The notes under the pieces were generated by a model, which did not search any database, was not told where the DNA came from, and saw only the letters and a program-made list of their open reading frames with translations. A stretch of 50,105 bases of DNA, taken from the NCBI GenBank assembly GCA_021324995.1, contig JAJPIB010000062.1:1-50105 (forward strand), read 5' to 3'. Origin of the DNA: Chlamydiia bacterium. Its GTDB lineage: Bacteria; Chlamydiota; Chlamydiia; Chlamydiales; Rhabdochlamydiaceae. Shown piece by piece: positions 1 to 10,000 of this stretch (the stretch's first letter is position 1; each line of letters opens with the position of its first letter). The position numbers and the translations under genes were made by a program.

Positions 1-107
1 AAGTATCTAAAAAACAGACCAACTGAGGTGTCCGGCGCAGTACCGACGCCGAGGGCGGTAGAGGAAGAGCTCGCGAGGGTTCCCTCCTCGATTTGTCCAA
101 ACTCGAG
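1..107. other. Window edge, no supported gene
   Basis: I see no gene here that I can support. One plus-strand frame stays open from base 1 to a TAA at about 148, but it has no start inside the window and runs through the terminator hairpin. It is either the tail of something upstream or chance. Confidence 0.3.
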
Positions 108-138
108 AAAGAAGCGGCTTGAAACAAGCCGCTTCTTT
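108..138 (-). terminator. Rho-independent terminator
   Basis: This is a perfect 14-bp inverted repeat (AAAGAAGCGGCTTG / CAAGCCGCTTCTTT) with a 3-nt loop. It lies 8 bp past the stop of the small gene at 147-494, so it probably ends the minus-strand kinase/small-protein transcript. The short A/T flanks on both sides would let it work in either direction. Confidence 0.75.
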
Positions 139-146
139 GGAGAAAT

Positions 147-494
147 CTAATCGATGTCTTCGAAGGTCAATTTGCGTCGAGCAGTGCAATTATCTGGCAA
201 ATTTAACAGCCTTGTTAAGGCGCCTTTACTAGCTGGCGAGAGATTAGGATCAAAAGTCTTTTGCTGAGCGATATTTTTAACTCTATTAATGATCTCTTCT
301 TCAGCCAGAGTGAGGTTTTGATATTCGGGAATCGTATCAGCGAGCTGTTTTAATGTTTCCATGGATTCAGCAGAACCGCTTTGACTATGATATTGAACCA
401 TCGTTAACCAGCTTGCAAGTTCGGTATTTGGATTCTCTCTGCCGTATTCGACAGGTACGGAGCTTGGTGTTCCTGAAATAGAAGTGATACTCAT
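147..494 (-). CDS. Small hypothetical protein coupled to kinase gene
   Basis: This 115-residue soluble protein begins MSITSISGTP and belongs to no family I recognise. The ATG at 492-494 overlaps the TGA of the upstream kinase gene (ATGA, 4 bp), and GAGG lies just upstream, so translational coupling is likely. A longer in-frame extension to 665 exists but lies inside the kinase gene. The Ser/Thr/Pro-rich start followed by a helical, acidic body would suit a secreted effector or a partner or chaperone of the kinase; this is inference only. It is followed by a strong terminator, making it the last gene of a two-gene unit. Confidence 0.75.
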   Translation of the reverse strand: MSITSISGTPSSVPVEYGRENPNTELASWLTMVQYHSQSGSAESMETLKQLADTIPEYQNLTLAEEEIINRVKNIAQQKTFDPNLSPASKGALTRLLNLPDNCTARRKLTFEDID

Positions 495-1873
495 AACGGC
501 CTCTTTTGTATAAAAGTATTGAATCTCAACTGGATGGCATCGTACACTTTTGGATAAGTGGCGGAAAGATATTCTCGCCAACGGGTTCCTTCTGTGCCAT
601 ACCACATCGGAAGGAGAGTTTTGTGCAAAAGGAATTCCATTTCTTGTAATCCCTCGGCGAAACATTTTTTCCCGAATGTCTCAATATCTCTAGAAAATTC
701 TTGTAATCTCCCTCTAAGCATCTTTGCATTTTGCACGGAAAGATCATCCGCTTGAGTAGCTATCGCATGTTGGAAGGAAGCAAGGATGTTTTCAACAAGT
801 TTTGCTTCCATTTCCGGATCGGAAAGGAGGGCATCGAGGAAGCCCTGATACTTCGCGATACGGGCCGGATCTTCCACGAGAACATTTTCAATGCCATTGT
901 CGATAGCGAAAACGGCAGGTTCTACGCCTGAATCGATTGTCCATTCAACCATGATATTGCCGAAATTTGCTTCGCAGTCCAAGAGAGTGTAACTGTCTTC
1001 TTTTGTACTAAAATTGATTTGGACAATACGGTCTAAGTTTCCAATGATCAGATCTAATAGTGCAATTCGTCCGAGTTGAGTAAACAGTTTCACTTTTTGG
1101 CTAGGCTCTAAATGCGCATACTTAGAGATTGCAAAGTCAAAGAGATTCTCCCCATTTATCCTTTCACAGAGCATGACGAGTTTATCGGGCAGAGGATGTT
1201 TAGGGGCTCCTATTTTGGCAATCTGGTTGAGTGTTTTGTTGAGCTCCACTTGGATCTGCGTTTCCATCGAAATGCGAGAGGCCGCCCCTGTTTCATGAAT
1301 GTTTGCTTCAAGATCAAACCCGCATACGTTAGGAACCAAAAAGCGCGACGAATTGCCCTGCTGTAATAGAAAGCGCGAAAATACCTGATAAATTCTTGTG
1401 CAGCAAAGCTCATTCCATTGCGTCCATTTCATGACGTAGCACTGCGGCTGTGGTATCCCACTTTTGTCCTGAAGAGGAAAGCTAACAAGAAAAGTCGGTC
1501 CTTTATTTCCGCGTGTGGATTTTTTCAGAGGATTAGATAGCACGCTGTTGACATCCAGACTAAATTTCTGGATAAGGTGTTCCAGTTTTTGTGCGGTTTG
1601 AACTTCTTCAATTTTGCAGCCGTAGAGGTCTCTGAGATCTAACCTTTGCAATCTATCAGAAAGATATTCTTTTGTTTTTTCAAGAGAACCGGTAGCCAGT
1701 GTTTCCTTGCTTTTGGACCATGTTTGCCGAAGCTCTTGCAAATATTCCCGCCTTTCGTCCTCCCAGATGCTATCGTTGAGGTTTGCAATGCGGCAAAGAG
1801 TTTTAATATCTCTAAGGACATCGGGCGCTTCTTTGAAGACAGGAGACTGTGAAGTTATTTGAATCGGGTTCAT
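491..1873 (-). CDS. Actin-fragmin-kinase-like atypical protein kinase
   Basis: This 460-residue protein has a roughly 120-residue helical N-terminus followed by a kinase-like domain resembling the actin-fragmin kinase catalytic family (AFK_cat, known from Physarum). Candidate elements are Lys149 in YVMKW, Glu155 as the helix-C glutamate, a catalytic-loop-like segment LLDLIIGNLDR with Asp281, NFGNIMVEW with Asn303/306 for metal binding, and AIDNG with Asp325 in the DFG position. There is no signal peptide or membrane segment. The family phosphorylates actin in slime mould, so a translocated effector acting on host cytoskeleton is a reasonable inference. The gene is divergent from trpS and coupled to the small gene at 147-494. 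The kinase fold is moderately certain; the substrate is unknown. Confidence 0.6.
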   Translation of the reverse strand: MNPIQITSQSPVFKEAPDVLRDIKTLCRIANLNDSIWEDERREYLQELRQTWSKSKETLATGSLEKTKEYLSDRLQRLDLRDLYGCKIEEVQTAQKLEHLIQKFSLDVNSVLSNPLKKSTRGNKGPTFLVSFPLQDKSGIPQPQCYVMKWTQWNELCCTRIYQVFSRFLLQQGNSSRFLVPNVCGFDLEANIHETGAASRISMETQIQVELNKTLNQIAKIGAPKHPLPDKLVMLCERINGENLFDFAISKYAHLEPSQKVKLFTQLGRIALLDLIIGNLDRIVQINFSTKEDSYTLLDCEANFGNIMVEWTIDSGVEPAVFAIDNGIENVLVEDPARIAKYQGFLDALLSDPEMEAKLVENILASFQHAIATQADDLSVQNAKMLRGRLQEFSRDIETFGKKCFAEGLQEMEFLLHKTLLPMWYGTEGTRWREYLSATYPKVYDAIQLRFNTFIQKRPL

Positions 1874-1930
1874 TTTTTTCCTTTTTTTATTGGAATAATA
1901 TATGTTAATTTCGATTTAATCGCTCCTTAA

Positions 1931-2944
<1,014 letters not shown>

Positions 2945-2955
2945 TGGGAGGAATG

Positions 2956-4491
2956 ATGTCGATTACTCTGTTGACTATGCGTTCACAAAGAGTGCAGCTT
3001 AGTCCTTGGGAATTCCAAGATATTCAAGAGACCCCCCCGACTCATTTCGAGGGATATTCTACGAAGTTCTCTGCGCCGAAGGCAGAATTGAGTTTACTCG
3101 AGCAGATAAGAAACGACTCACTGTGCGCAAAAGTCATTTTTTTTGGATCAGATAGCAAATCGCTCTTTTCCTTTCTGAGCAATGACTATTCTTCTCCTTT
3201 AGAATTTGGAGAAATGAATTATCGTTGTGCCACAAGTGCTTATGAATCTCAAAAATTTATGAGGAAATATGAAATACAGCAGCGTTTCACGAATTTGAAT
3301 GCAAAGGAAGCTTATGCTTTGTCCGCAGAGAAGCATCTAATGAAAGATGTTGACTGGTATGATAAACGCACAGCAGTAATGAAAAATGTTCTTCGGGCAA
3401 AATTTGGTCAAAATCCTTATTTGAAAGAATTGCTTTTAGCTACAGCAGATACTTATTTATCCTTTCTTGCTTCGCACAAAAATATGGATACCTTTTGGAC
3501 CAATGATCGCGATGGATCCGGCGCAAATGAACTCGGCCAGATTCTTATGGATATCCGTTGGGAATATGGGGGTTCAGGACGCAAGGCTCCTCCAGAAAAT
3601 TATAAGAGTTCAGCGCTTTCCCACTGTTCTTCTCCTCATCCCACTCCTTGTCTCGACAAAACGGATGCAGAGATTTTATCAGAAATTGATGAGCTCAATC
3701 ATAAAATAAATGACGCCGAATACATTTCTAACTCTCAGATTGCTCGGCGCATGGAAAATCAACAGTTTACACGTTTTCCGTTTTGCAACTTTCCCTATGA
3801 TAAAACTCTTGTCCCTCTTTCGTCTGGGCGTTTCATTAATGCCAATTTTGTACTGAATAAGCAATTCATTGGCACGCAATCTCCTATGCTTAAGACAATG
3901 GAAGATTTTTGGACGATGGTTTTAGAGCACCATGTTCCGGTTGTTGTCATGTTGAATCGACTCGGTGATCCTGGAGACGACATTTACTTTCCTTTTTCCT
4001 TAGAGGATTCCAAGTGCTATGGCGGGATCAAGCTAAAGCTCGCCGAGCCCCCTCTGTTTACAACCGATCCTAGCTGGCGTCAGAGCCCTCATGAGGAAGA
4101 GATGCATGCGGTCATTCATCGCAAGGTGATTATTGAGCATCAAGCAATAGAACACTGTGTGGATCACTTCCAATATCAGAATTGGCGCGATTTTTCTGCG
4201 GGTAATGAACGTGCGGCTGCCTATCTTATCAAGGTGGTTAATGCCATCCGCAAAAAAAACAACGGACCCACTGTGATTCATTGCCATGCCGGTGTAGGGC
4301 GGACTGCTGTTGCTATTGCGCTTTTTTCCGAAGCAGAGCACCTTGAAAGTGGGAATGTGGATTTAATGCGCAATGTGGAAAGGCAACGCAGTTCTGCGGA
4401 AGGAAGATGCCATAGTATGATGCAGGCGAGAGACCAGTATCACTTTTGCTACCGCACCCTGCGAGAGTACGCTCAGGGGAGATCAGGATGA
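2956..4491 (+). CDS. NADAR domain - tyrosine phosphatase fusion protein
   Basis: This protein of about 511 residues has two enzyme-like domains. Residues about 56-203 match the NADAR/YbiA family (ADP-ribose-type N-glycoside hydrolases): a FFGSDSKSLFSFLSND start, the SAYESQKFM helix and a GANELGQILMDIRWEY end. Residues about 250-505 are a classical protein tyrosine phosphatase: FINANFV, IGTQSPM...DFWTMV...VVMLNR, a WPD-loop equivalent NWRDF, the P-loop HCHAGVGRT with Cys about 443, and Q-loop QARDQYHFCY. All core PTP residues look intact. Starts at 2944 and 2953 are also possible, but GGGAGGA at 2947-2953 favours 2956. There is no signal peptide. The gene follows trpS and overlaps the convergent PI3/4-kinase-like gene by 19 bp. 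A type III effector acting on host phosphotyrosine is likely; the purpose of the NADAR domain is unknown. Confidence 0.8.
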   Translation: MSITLLTMRSQRVQLSPWEFQDIQETPPTHFEGYSTKFSAPKAELSLLEQIRNDSLCAKVIFFGSDSKSLFSFLSNDYSSPLEFGEMNYRCATSAYESQKFMRKYEIQQRFTNLNAKEAYALSAEKHLMKDVDWYDKRTAVMKNVLRAKFGQNPYLKELLLATADTYLSFLASHKNMDTFWTNDRDGSGANELGQILMDIRWEYGGSGRKAPPENYKSSALSHCSSPHPTPCLDKTDAEILSEIDELNHKINDAEYISNSQIARRMENQQFTRFPFCNFPYDKTLVPLSSGRFINANFVLNKQFIGTQSPMLKTMEDFWTMVLEHHVPVVVMLNRLGDPGDDIYFPFSLEDSKCYGGIKLKLAEPPLFTTDPSWRQSPHEEEMHAVIHRKVIIEHQAIEHCVDHFQYQNWRDFSAGNERAAAYLIKVVNAIRKKNNGPTVIHCHAGVGRTAVAIALFSEAEHLESGNVDLMRNVERQRSSAEGRCHSMMQARDQYHFCYRTLREYAQGRSG

Positions 4492-6434
4492 TAAAGAGCC
4501 CGCATGTTCTCCCCGACAGTCCTTTTTTCATTCTCATCTCCACTATACCAGCTATTTCTTCCTATTTCAGGAAGATGGAATTCGAATAGCTCAATGGGCG
4601 AGATACGAATCCCCTCAGCACCATAGGTCTTGTCATTGTTAAATATTTTTTTTATCTCTTCGAACTCTTTTCTTCCTCCAAAAAGCAGAAAGAAGAGATC
4701 TCGCGGTGTCAATTCGATCTTAGGCTTACTTACCTCGTTCCTAAATGTATCGATGATTCTGCTTAGGCGTTCGACTTGAGCTTTATAGGTCGTATCGGGG
4801 ATATTGGCGGAATGTTGAAGTTGCTTAAGTTTGTCTAAAAGACGGGGATCGGTGAATAAAAGAAGAAAAGCTCGATCAAAAGGCTGCGCGCATTGTGGAA
4901 GTCCGAGTTGCCAAAGGCGTATATGCCAGAAATCATTACTCATAGGCATTGACAATTCATCATCCATATCCCAAAAGTTGCCAATCGCATTTTTCGTACA
5001 ATCGAATTGGACGAGACTATTTCCTGAGCTGCAGTCCATAGAACCCTTGATGATTCCTAATAGTGCGTACGAATGCACTAGGGTTTTAGGGGCTGTCTTA
5101 AGTTTGGCACCCCCATTCTTATCATAAACGATATAATCAAAGGCTCTACCACAGTCATTTTGCCATAATTGGATGGAGCCAATCTTGCTAAATTTGCTTT
5201 GATGTTCTTTAAAGATTTGTGATTGCGTATAGCGTTGCATCGCACATTCTCTATATTTATCCTCTACTTCAAACCCTGGCTTGCCAAAAAATAAGAACTC
5301 TCCTAATTGATCGATTTGCCGCGAGGCGCCGCACAAGTGAAACATTTCTCCAAAAATATGGTCTCTTACTTCGTTAGGGATGTCGCTGCTTTTGAAGAGA
5401 GAGAAGGCTTTTTCCCTCAACCACTGTGCTCCTATAATATCCTTTCCTCGTATACAATTTTCATCAACAATGATTGTTCGATTGCTGCAAAGAGCTGCAG
5501 AATGGAAGAGTTGTCGTATCGTTTCCAGTCTTACAGCAAGATTGGGTGTTTTAAGCAGCATGGTAGGCGCTGTCAAGCCCATCCCAAGCATACGATCGCA
5601 ATGGTAAGCATGCACTTCTTTGGCGGCTTCAAAAGGGTGCAAAGGTTTAAATTTTGCTTGTTTATCTCCGCCATGAGGAACAATAAAAAGGTCTTTGAAA
5701 AAACTTTCGTCGGCTCGGTTAAGGCCGCTCCCGTTGATCTGAGATTCTGCGATTTTTTTGATGTTTAGGAGCCGCATGTGACTTTCTAGATGCTGAGCAG
5801 AAGGGCGTAGAGTTTCTCTTTCGAGAAGCTTGTCCAAGATTAACTCTGCGGATTCCGGATCATGCGGGCTCTGAATGAGTTCTTGGGCAACAGAAACAAA
5901 GTATTCGAGATGCTTTTTTTCTCGGGGCGAAAGAAAAACGGGAAGAGTTAAAAGAAAAGTTTCCTGCGCTTTCCATCCGCGGATACGAGGGGAAGCGTCT
6001 TCGCAAAGCAATCGAAGATTGGGGTATTTTTGGACGAGCTGATGTTTCAAATTAATTAAATGAGAAAGGTATTGCGCGCGCAAGACAAGCTCTGAAAATG
6101 TCGCATGATTCCAATGAATGCTATTGAGAAGAGGGGAATGTTCAACAACTAAATGGGCGACGTGCTCGGCGCAGTGGGCTTCTTGTTGGATTGCACTTTT
6201 TAAATGGTGCAAAAAGGCCCGAATTAATCGTCCGTCACTCTCTAAAAGATGGTGCTTTCCCCACCGTTTATCCCATTCTTCTATAATTACTCCGTCCTGT
6301 TTAGCGAGAGTGTAAACGTGCCCCTCCATATCGCCTTTATCCTTAGGACTTAACGAATTCACTTTTTCTTCAAGTTGAGCATGGTTTGGAACTTCAAAAT
6401 AAATAGGGAATCGATTTGGATTTACAGTTGTCAT
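4473..6434 (-). CDS. PI3/PI4-kinase-like protein, putative effector
   Basis: This 653-residue protein has a long helical N-terminal half and, from about residue 245, a segment resembling the PI3/PI4-kinase-like fold. AKFKPL (Lys263) with EAAKEVHAYHCDRMLGMGL (Glu269/273) looks like the ATP-binding Lys and helix-C Glu. IIKGSMDCSSGNSLV (Asp467, Asn472) resembles the catalytic loop D-R-H-x-G-N, and FWDMDDELSMP (Asp489/491) the metal-binding Asp block. The His of DRH is replaced by Ser, so activity is uncertain. There is no signal peptide or membrane segment. An AT-rich upstream region probably holds its own promoter. It converges on and overlaps the NADAR-PTP gene. The fold is moderately supported; whether it acts on lipid or protein is open. 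Confidence 0.5.
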   Translation of the reverse strand: MTTVNPNRFPIYFEVPNHAQLEEKVNSLSPKDKGDMEGHVYTLAKQDGVIIEEWDKRWGKHHLLESDGRLIRAFLHHLKSAIQQEAHCAEHVAHLVVEHSPLLNSIHWNHATFSELVLRAQYLSHLINLKHQLVQKYPNLRLLCEDASPRIRGWKAQETFLLTLPVFLSPREKKHLEYFVSVAQELIQSPHDPESAELILDKLLERETLRPSAQHLESHMRLLNIKKIAESQINGSGLNRADESFFKDLFIVPHGGDKQAKFKPLHPFEAAKEVHAYHCDRMLGMGLTAPTMLLKTPNLAVRLETIRQLFHSAALCSNRTIIVDENCIRGKDIIGAQWLREKAFSLFKSSDIPNEVRDHIFGEMFHLCGASRQIDQLGEFLFFGKPGFEVEDKYRECAMQRYTQSQIFKEHQSKFSKIGSIQLWQNDCGRAFDYIVYDKNGGAKLKTAPKTLVHSYALLGIIKGSMDCSSGNSLVQFDCTKNAIGNFWDMDDELSMPMSNDFWHIRLWQLGLPQCAQPFDRAFLLLFTDPRLLDKLKQLQHSANIPDTTYKAQVERLSRIIDTFRNEVSKPKIELTPRDLFFLLFGGRKEFEEIKKIFNNDKTYGAEGIRISPIELFEFHLPEIGRNSWYSGDENEKRTVGENMRALYHPDLP

Positions 6435-6623
6435 AAATTACCTAATTATAATTTGTATAATGTATTATTATGTCAATTCTAATATTAAATGTAAATTAAA
6501 ATATATTGTTATATTTTATCTTTAATTGTATTGTAAGAATTTTTTTTATTAAAATAATTTATTTTATAACGGATGCCGAAAAATGGTTGAAGAACGATTT
6601 CCGGTATAAGAGATAAGATCTTC
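6435..6623. other. AT-rich intergenic gap, promoter region
   Basis: About 190 bp of very A+T-rich DNA lies between the 3' end of the small membrane-protein gene and the start of the kinase-like gene. Several TATAAT-like hexamers occur, including one about 20 bp upstream of the kinase-like ATG on the minus strand. I see no gene. Confidence 0.35.
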
Positions 6624-6989
6624 TTAGGGATGTTGATCTTCTTCGATTTCTTGATTGATGTCTTCTTCTTGTTCTTCGAGAGGTTCCTCTTTGCTTTCAA
6701 GATATTCCCTGAAGAGAAGGTAAATGCCGCCGGTAGCAAAGAGCACAGGGAGAAGAATTTCCCAAGAGATATTGAATTGAACGGTAACAAAGACGCCTAC
6801 AAATACAAAAAGGCTGACGCACATATCGTAGGGGCGGCCGAGTAGGTATTGCCTCAGGGCCAGAGGAAGGCCCACAGCGAGCATAATGCCTGGCCAAAAG
6901 GCATGCATAAAGGAGATGATGGCAAGACCGATTAAGAAAAGGGCCGTGGAAAGTGTCTTTGCGCGTTTTTTAGATACGATGCGTCTCAC
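6624..6989 (-). CDS. Small inner-membrane protein, acidic tail
   Basis: Protein of about 121 residues with three to four hydrophobic helices (TALFLIGLAIISFMHAFWPGI and later VSLFVFVGVFVTVQF, ILLPVLFATGGIYLLF are the clearest) and a highly acidic C-terminus (EEPLEEQEEDINQEIEEDQ). Upstream in-frame ATG (7001) and TTG (7034) starts have no ribosome site. A GTG at 6989 has GGAG 6 nt ahead and is preferred. The basic N-terminus and acidic tail suggest both face the cytoplasm. It lies downstream of uvrA on the same strand with a gap of about 100 bp. Function unknown. Confidence 0.65.
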   Translation of the reverse strand: MRRIVSKKRAKTLSTALFLIGLAIISFMHAFWPGIMLAVGLPLALRQYLLGRPYDMCVSLFVFVGVFVTVQFNISWEILLPVLFATGGIYLLFREYLESKEEPLEEQEEDINQEIEEDQHP

Positions 6990-7087
6990 AGCAAACTCCA
7001 TTTTATTGAGACAATCACGTATAGGTATGCCCAATTATCGATTTGAGCTTTGCGATCGATCTCTTTTTTGCACTCTATGATAAATTG

Positions 7088-10000
7088 TCATTTTGTGCGC
7101 TTCTTTTTTAGTGAGGGAGTCAAAAATTGAAGATGTGCGCGCAAATAAGGGGCTGTAACGGAATCTTTATTCTGAGAAACTTTTTCAGGAGTTCCCGCTG
7201 CAATGACTCTACCACCTTGCGCGCCACTGCCTGGACCCATATCGATGAGATGATCAGCGCAGGCGATCACATCGAGGTTATGTTCAATGATGACTACAGT
7301 GTTACCTAGATCAACAAGTTGCTGAAAAATGGCGAGAAGTTTCACGATATCATCGGCATGCAGCCCTACAGTTGGCTCATCAAGGAGGTAAAGTGTGCTA
7401 CCTGTTGAGCGCTTGGCAAGCTCTCGCGAAAGGCGCATACGTTGCGCTTCGCCTCCCGAAAGTGTAGCGATTTCCTGGCCGAGCTGCAGATATCCCAGAC
7501 CTACCGAGCGAAGTGTTTCTAAAATGCGGACGGCTTTGGGGATGGGTGGTAGAAAATCTATTGCCTCTTCAACTGTCATGTGCAGTATGTGACCGAGATG
7601 TTTACCTTTAGTCAACACTTTTAGACTGAGGGGATTTAATCGATAGCCGTGGCACGACTCACAAACGACTTTGACGGGAGGAAGGAACTGCATAGAAATG
7701 TTGCGCACTCCAAGCCCCCAACACGCAGTGCACATCCCTTTTCTGTGGTTGAAACTAAAGTTTTTAGGGCTAAGTCCACGCGCTTTAGCTTCGGGTAGCG
7801 AAGCGAAGAAGTAGCGAAGAGGGGCGAGTAGATCGACATAGGTGCTGATGTCGGCGCGATTGGTGTGTCCGATGGGATTTTGGTCGAGGACGAGCAGTTT
7901 GTCGAAATGTTGCATTCCTTTGAGTTTAGTGCCGAGAAAAGTCACTTCTTTAGCGCCTTTATGCCGACCTCGCTTTCCCCGTAGCGCTAATTCAGCAGCG
8001 GGTTTGAGCAAGTCCCCTAAAAGGGTCGATTTGCCTGAGCCTGAAACTCCTGTAATGCATGTGATAGCTTGAATGGGAATATGCACATCAATTTTTTTTA
8101 GATTGTGTAAATGGGCGTTGCTTAAGGATAAAAACTCAGTGGGTGTGCGTCGCAGGGCAGGAAGATGGATTTTTTTAGAGCCGCTCAAATAAGCGCCTGT
8201 GAGGGAATCAGGATTGGCTTTTATTTCTTCGAGGGTGCCCTCCGCCATGATGCTTCCTCCATGTTTGCCTGCAGCGGGACCAAAATCGATGATCTTGTCG
8301 GCAAGCTCGATGGTTAGGGGATCATGTTCGACAAGGAGCAGCGTATTGCCAAGAGCGCATAGATTTTTGAGAGCGCGGTTGAGTCGTTCGTTGTCGCTTG
8401 GATGTAATCCGATCGTCGGCTCATCGAGGACATAGAGACAGCCAGTAAGCCCGCTTCCGAGTTGTCTTGCAAGACGGATACGCTGAGCTTCTCCACCGCT
8501 TAACGTGGGAGCGCTGCGATCGAGTGAGAGGTAACCGAGGCCGATCGCGCGTAAGAAGTGGAATCGGTGTTTGAGCTGTTGAAGTGTTTCGTCGAGAAAC
8601 GCGCGATCGCTTTCAGAAAGCGCGATCTCATCGACAAAGGGAGAAGCTTCATCGATAGGCAGCCGACAGAGATCTGCGATCGATAAATTGCCAATCTTGA
8701 CGTTGCGCGCAAGAGGATTTAATCGTGTCCCTTTGCAAGAAACACATTCATTTTGATCGAGAAGAGGAATGAGTGGTTCCCGGATAGCAGGATCGGAGCT
8801 TTTTGAGAGCATCGCTAGAACAGTATTAAACCCGCGCCACTGAAAAAAGAGCCCATTTTCTTCGATCTTTTGATCAGTTCCTGAAAAAAGAATCTGAAGA
8901 GTGTCTTGACTTAAGTCAGAGAATTTAGTTTTAGGATCAATGCGTGTTTTTTTTAAAAACTGTTGAAAAATACCTAGACTCTCTCGCGAAAGATTTTCTT
9001 TCCAAAGCAGCTTTAGAAGCGCGATCGGCGTCAGTTTTAGAATTTCGGGTTGCTGGGAAAGATCGGCTCCGTATTGAAATCCCAAGCCTTGGCAGTCCAG
9101 ACACATGCCAGTTTCAGTATTGAATGAAAACGTATGCGGTGTGATGCGGGGATAGGATTTTCCCGTAGAAATAACGGCAAATGCAAGATTGAAAAAAAGA
9201 TCTTCTTGATCCAGTGCAGCGATGAGTGTTCCCCCTGAAAGTGTGGCCGCTTGATCAACGGCATCGAAAAGGCGTTTGCGGTTATCTGAAGAAATGATTA
9301 GGCGGTCGATCACGAGATAAAGTTCATTGCGTCTTTGCTTGTCGAAAGGAATCTCTTGATCGAGCTCATAATAAGCCCCATTTAGACGAATGCGCAAAAA
9401 GCCTTGTCTTTGGAGTCTGTCCCTGAGATCTTCGAATTTTTCGTTTCTTTTAAGGATGAGGGGAGAAAGAATATGAACTTTTGCGCGCTCAGGGAGTTCC
9501 AGAAGTTTGTTGACGACGTAGTCTTTACTAATCGTACGGATCTCTTCGCCTGTTTCGGGACAATAAGGTGTCCCTAAGTGAGCAAAAAGGATACGGAGGA
9601 AATCATAGGCTTCAGTCATTGTACCGATCGTACTGCGCGGATTTCCAGCGTGGCTTTTTTGCTCGATAGCAATCGCGGGAGACAATCCCTCGATGCGTTC
9701 TACTTTGGGTTTGGGACACTGCTTGACGAATTGACGCGCATATGCAGACATCGATTCGATGTAACGCCGTTGCCCTTCTGCGTAGACCGTTTCAAAGGCA
9801 AAAGAGGATTTTCCAGAGCCGGAGGGACCGGTGCACAAAGTGATTTTTCCCCGAGGGATTTTTGTAGTGATTTCTTTCAGGTTATTCTGCGCTGCTCCTT
9901 CGACAATGATATTTTGCATCGGGGAGGGGACATGTTTTTTGCGCTTTACGTTTGTATCAAGGGGAGTTTGTTTTAAGACGTGTCGAATAGCATGTCCGGT

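Noticed and set aside
1..150. 49-codon plus-strand open frame at the left edge
   Set aside because: No start in the window, passes through a perfect terminator hairpin, and the product resembles nothing I know.
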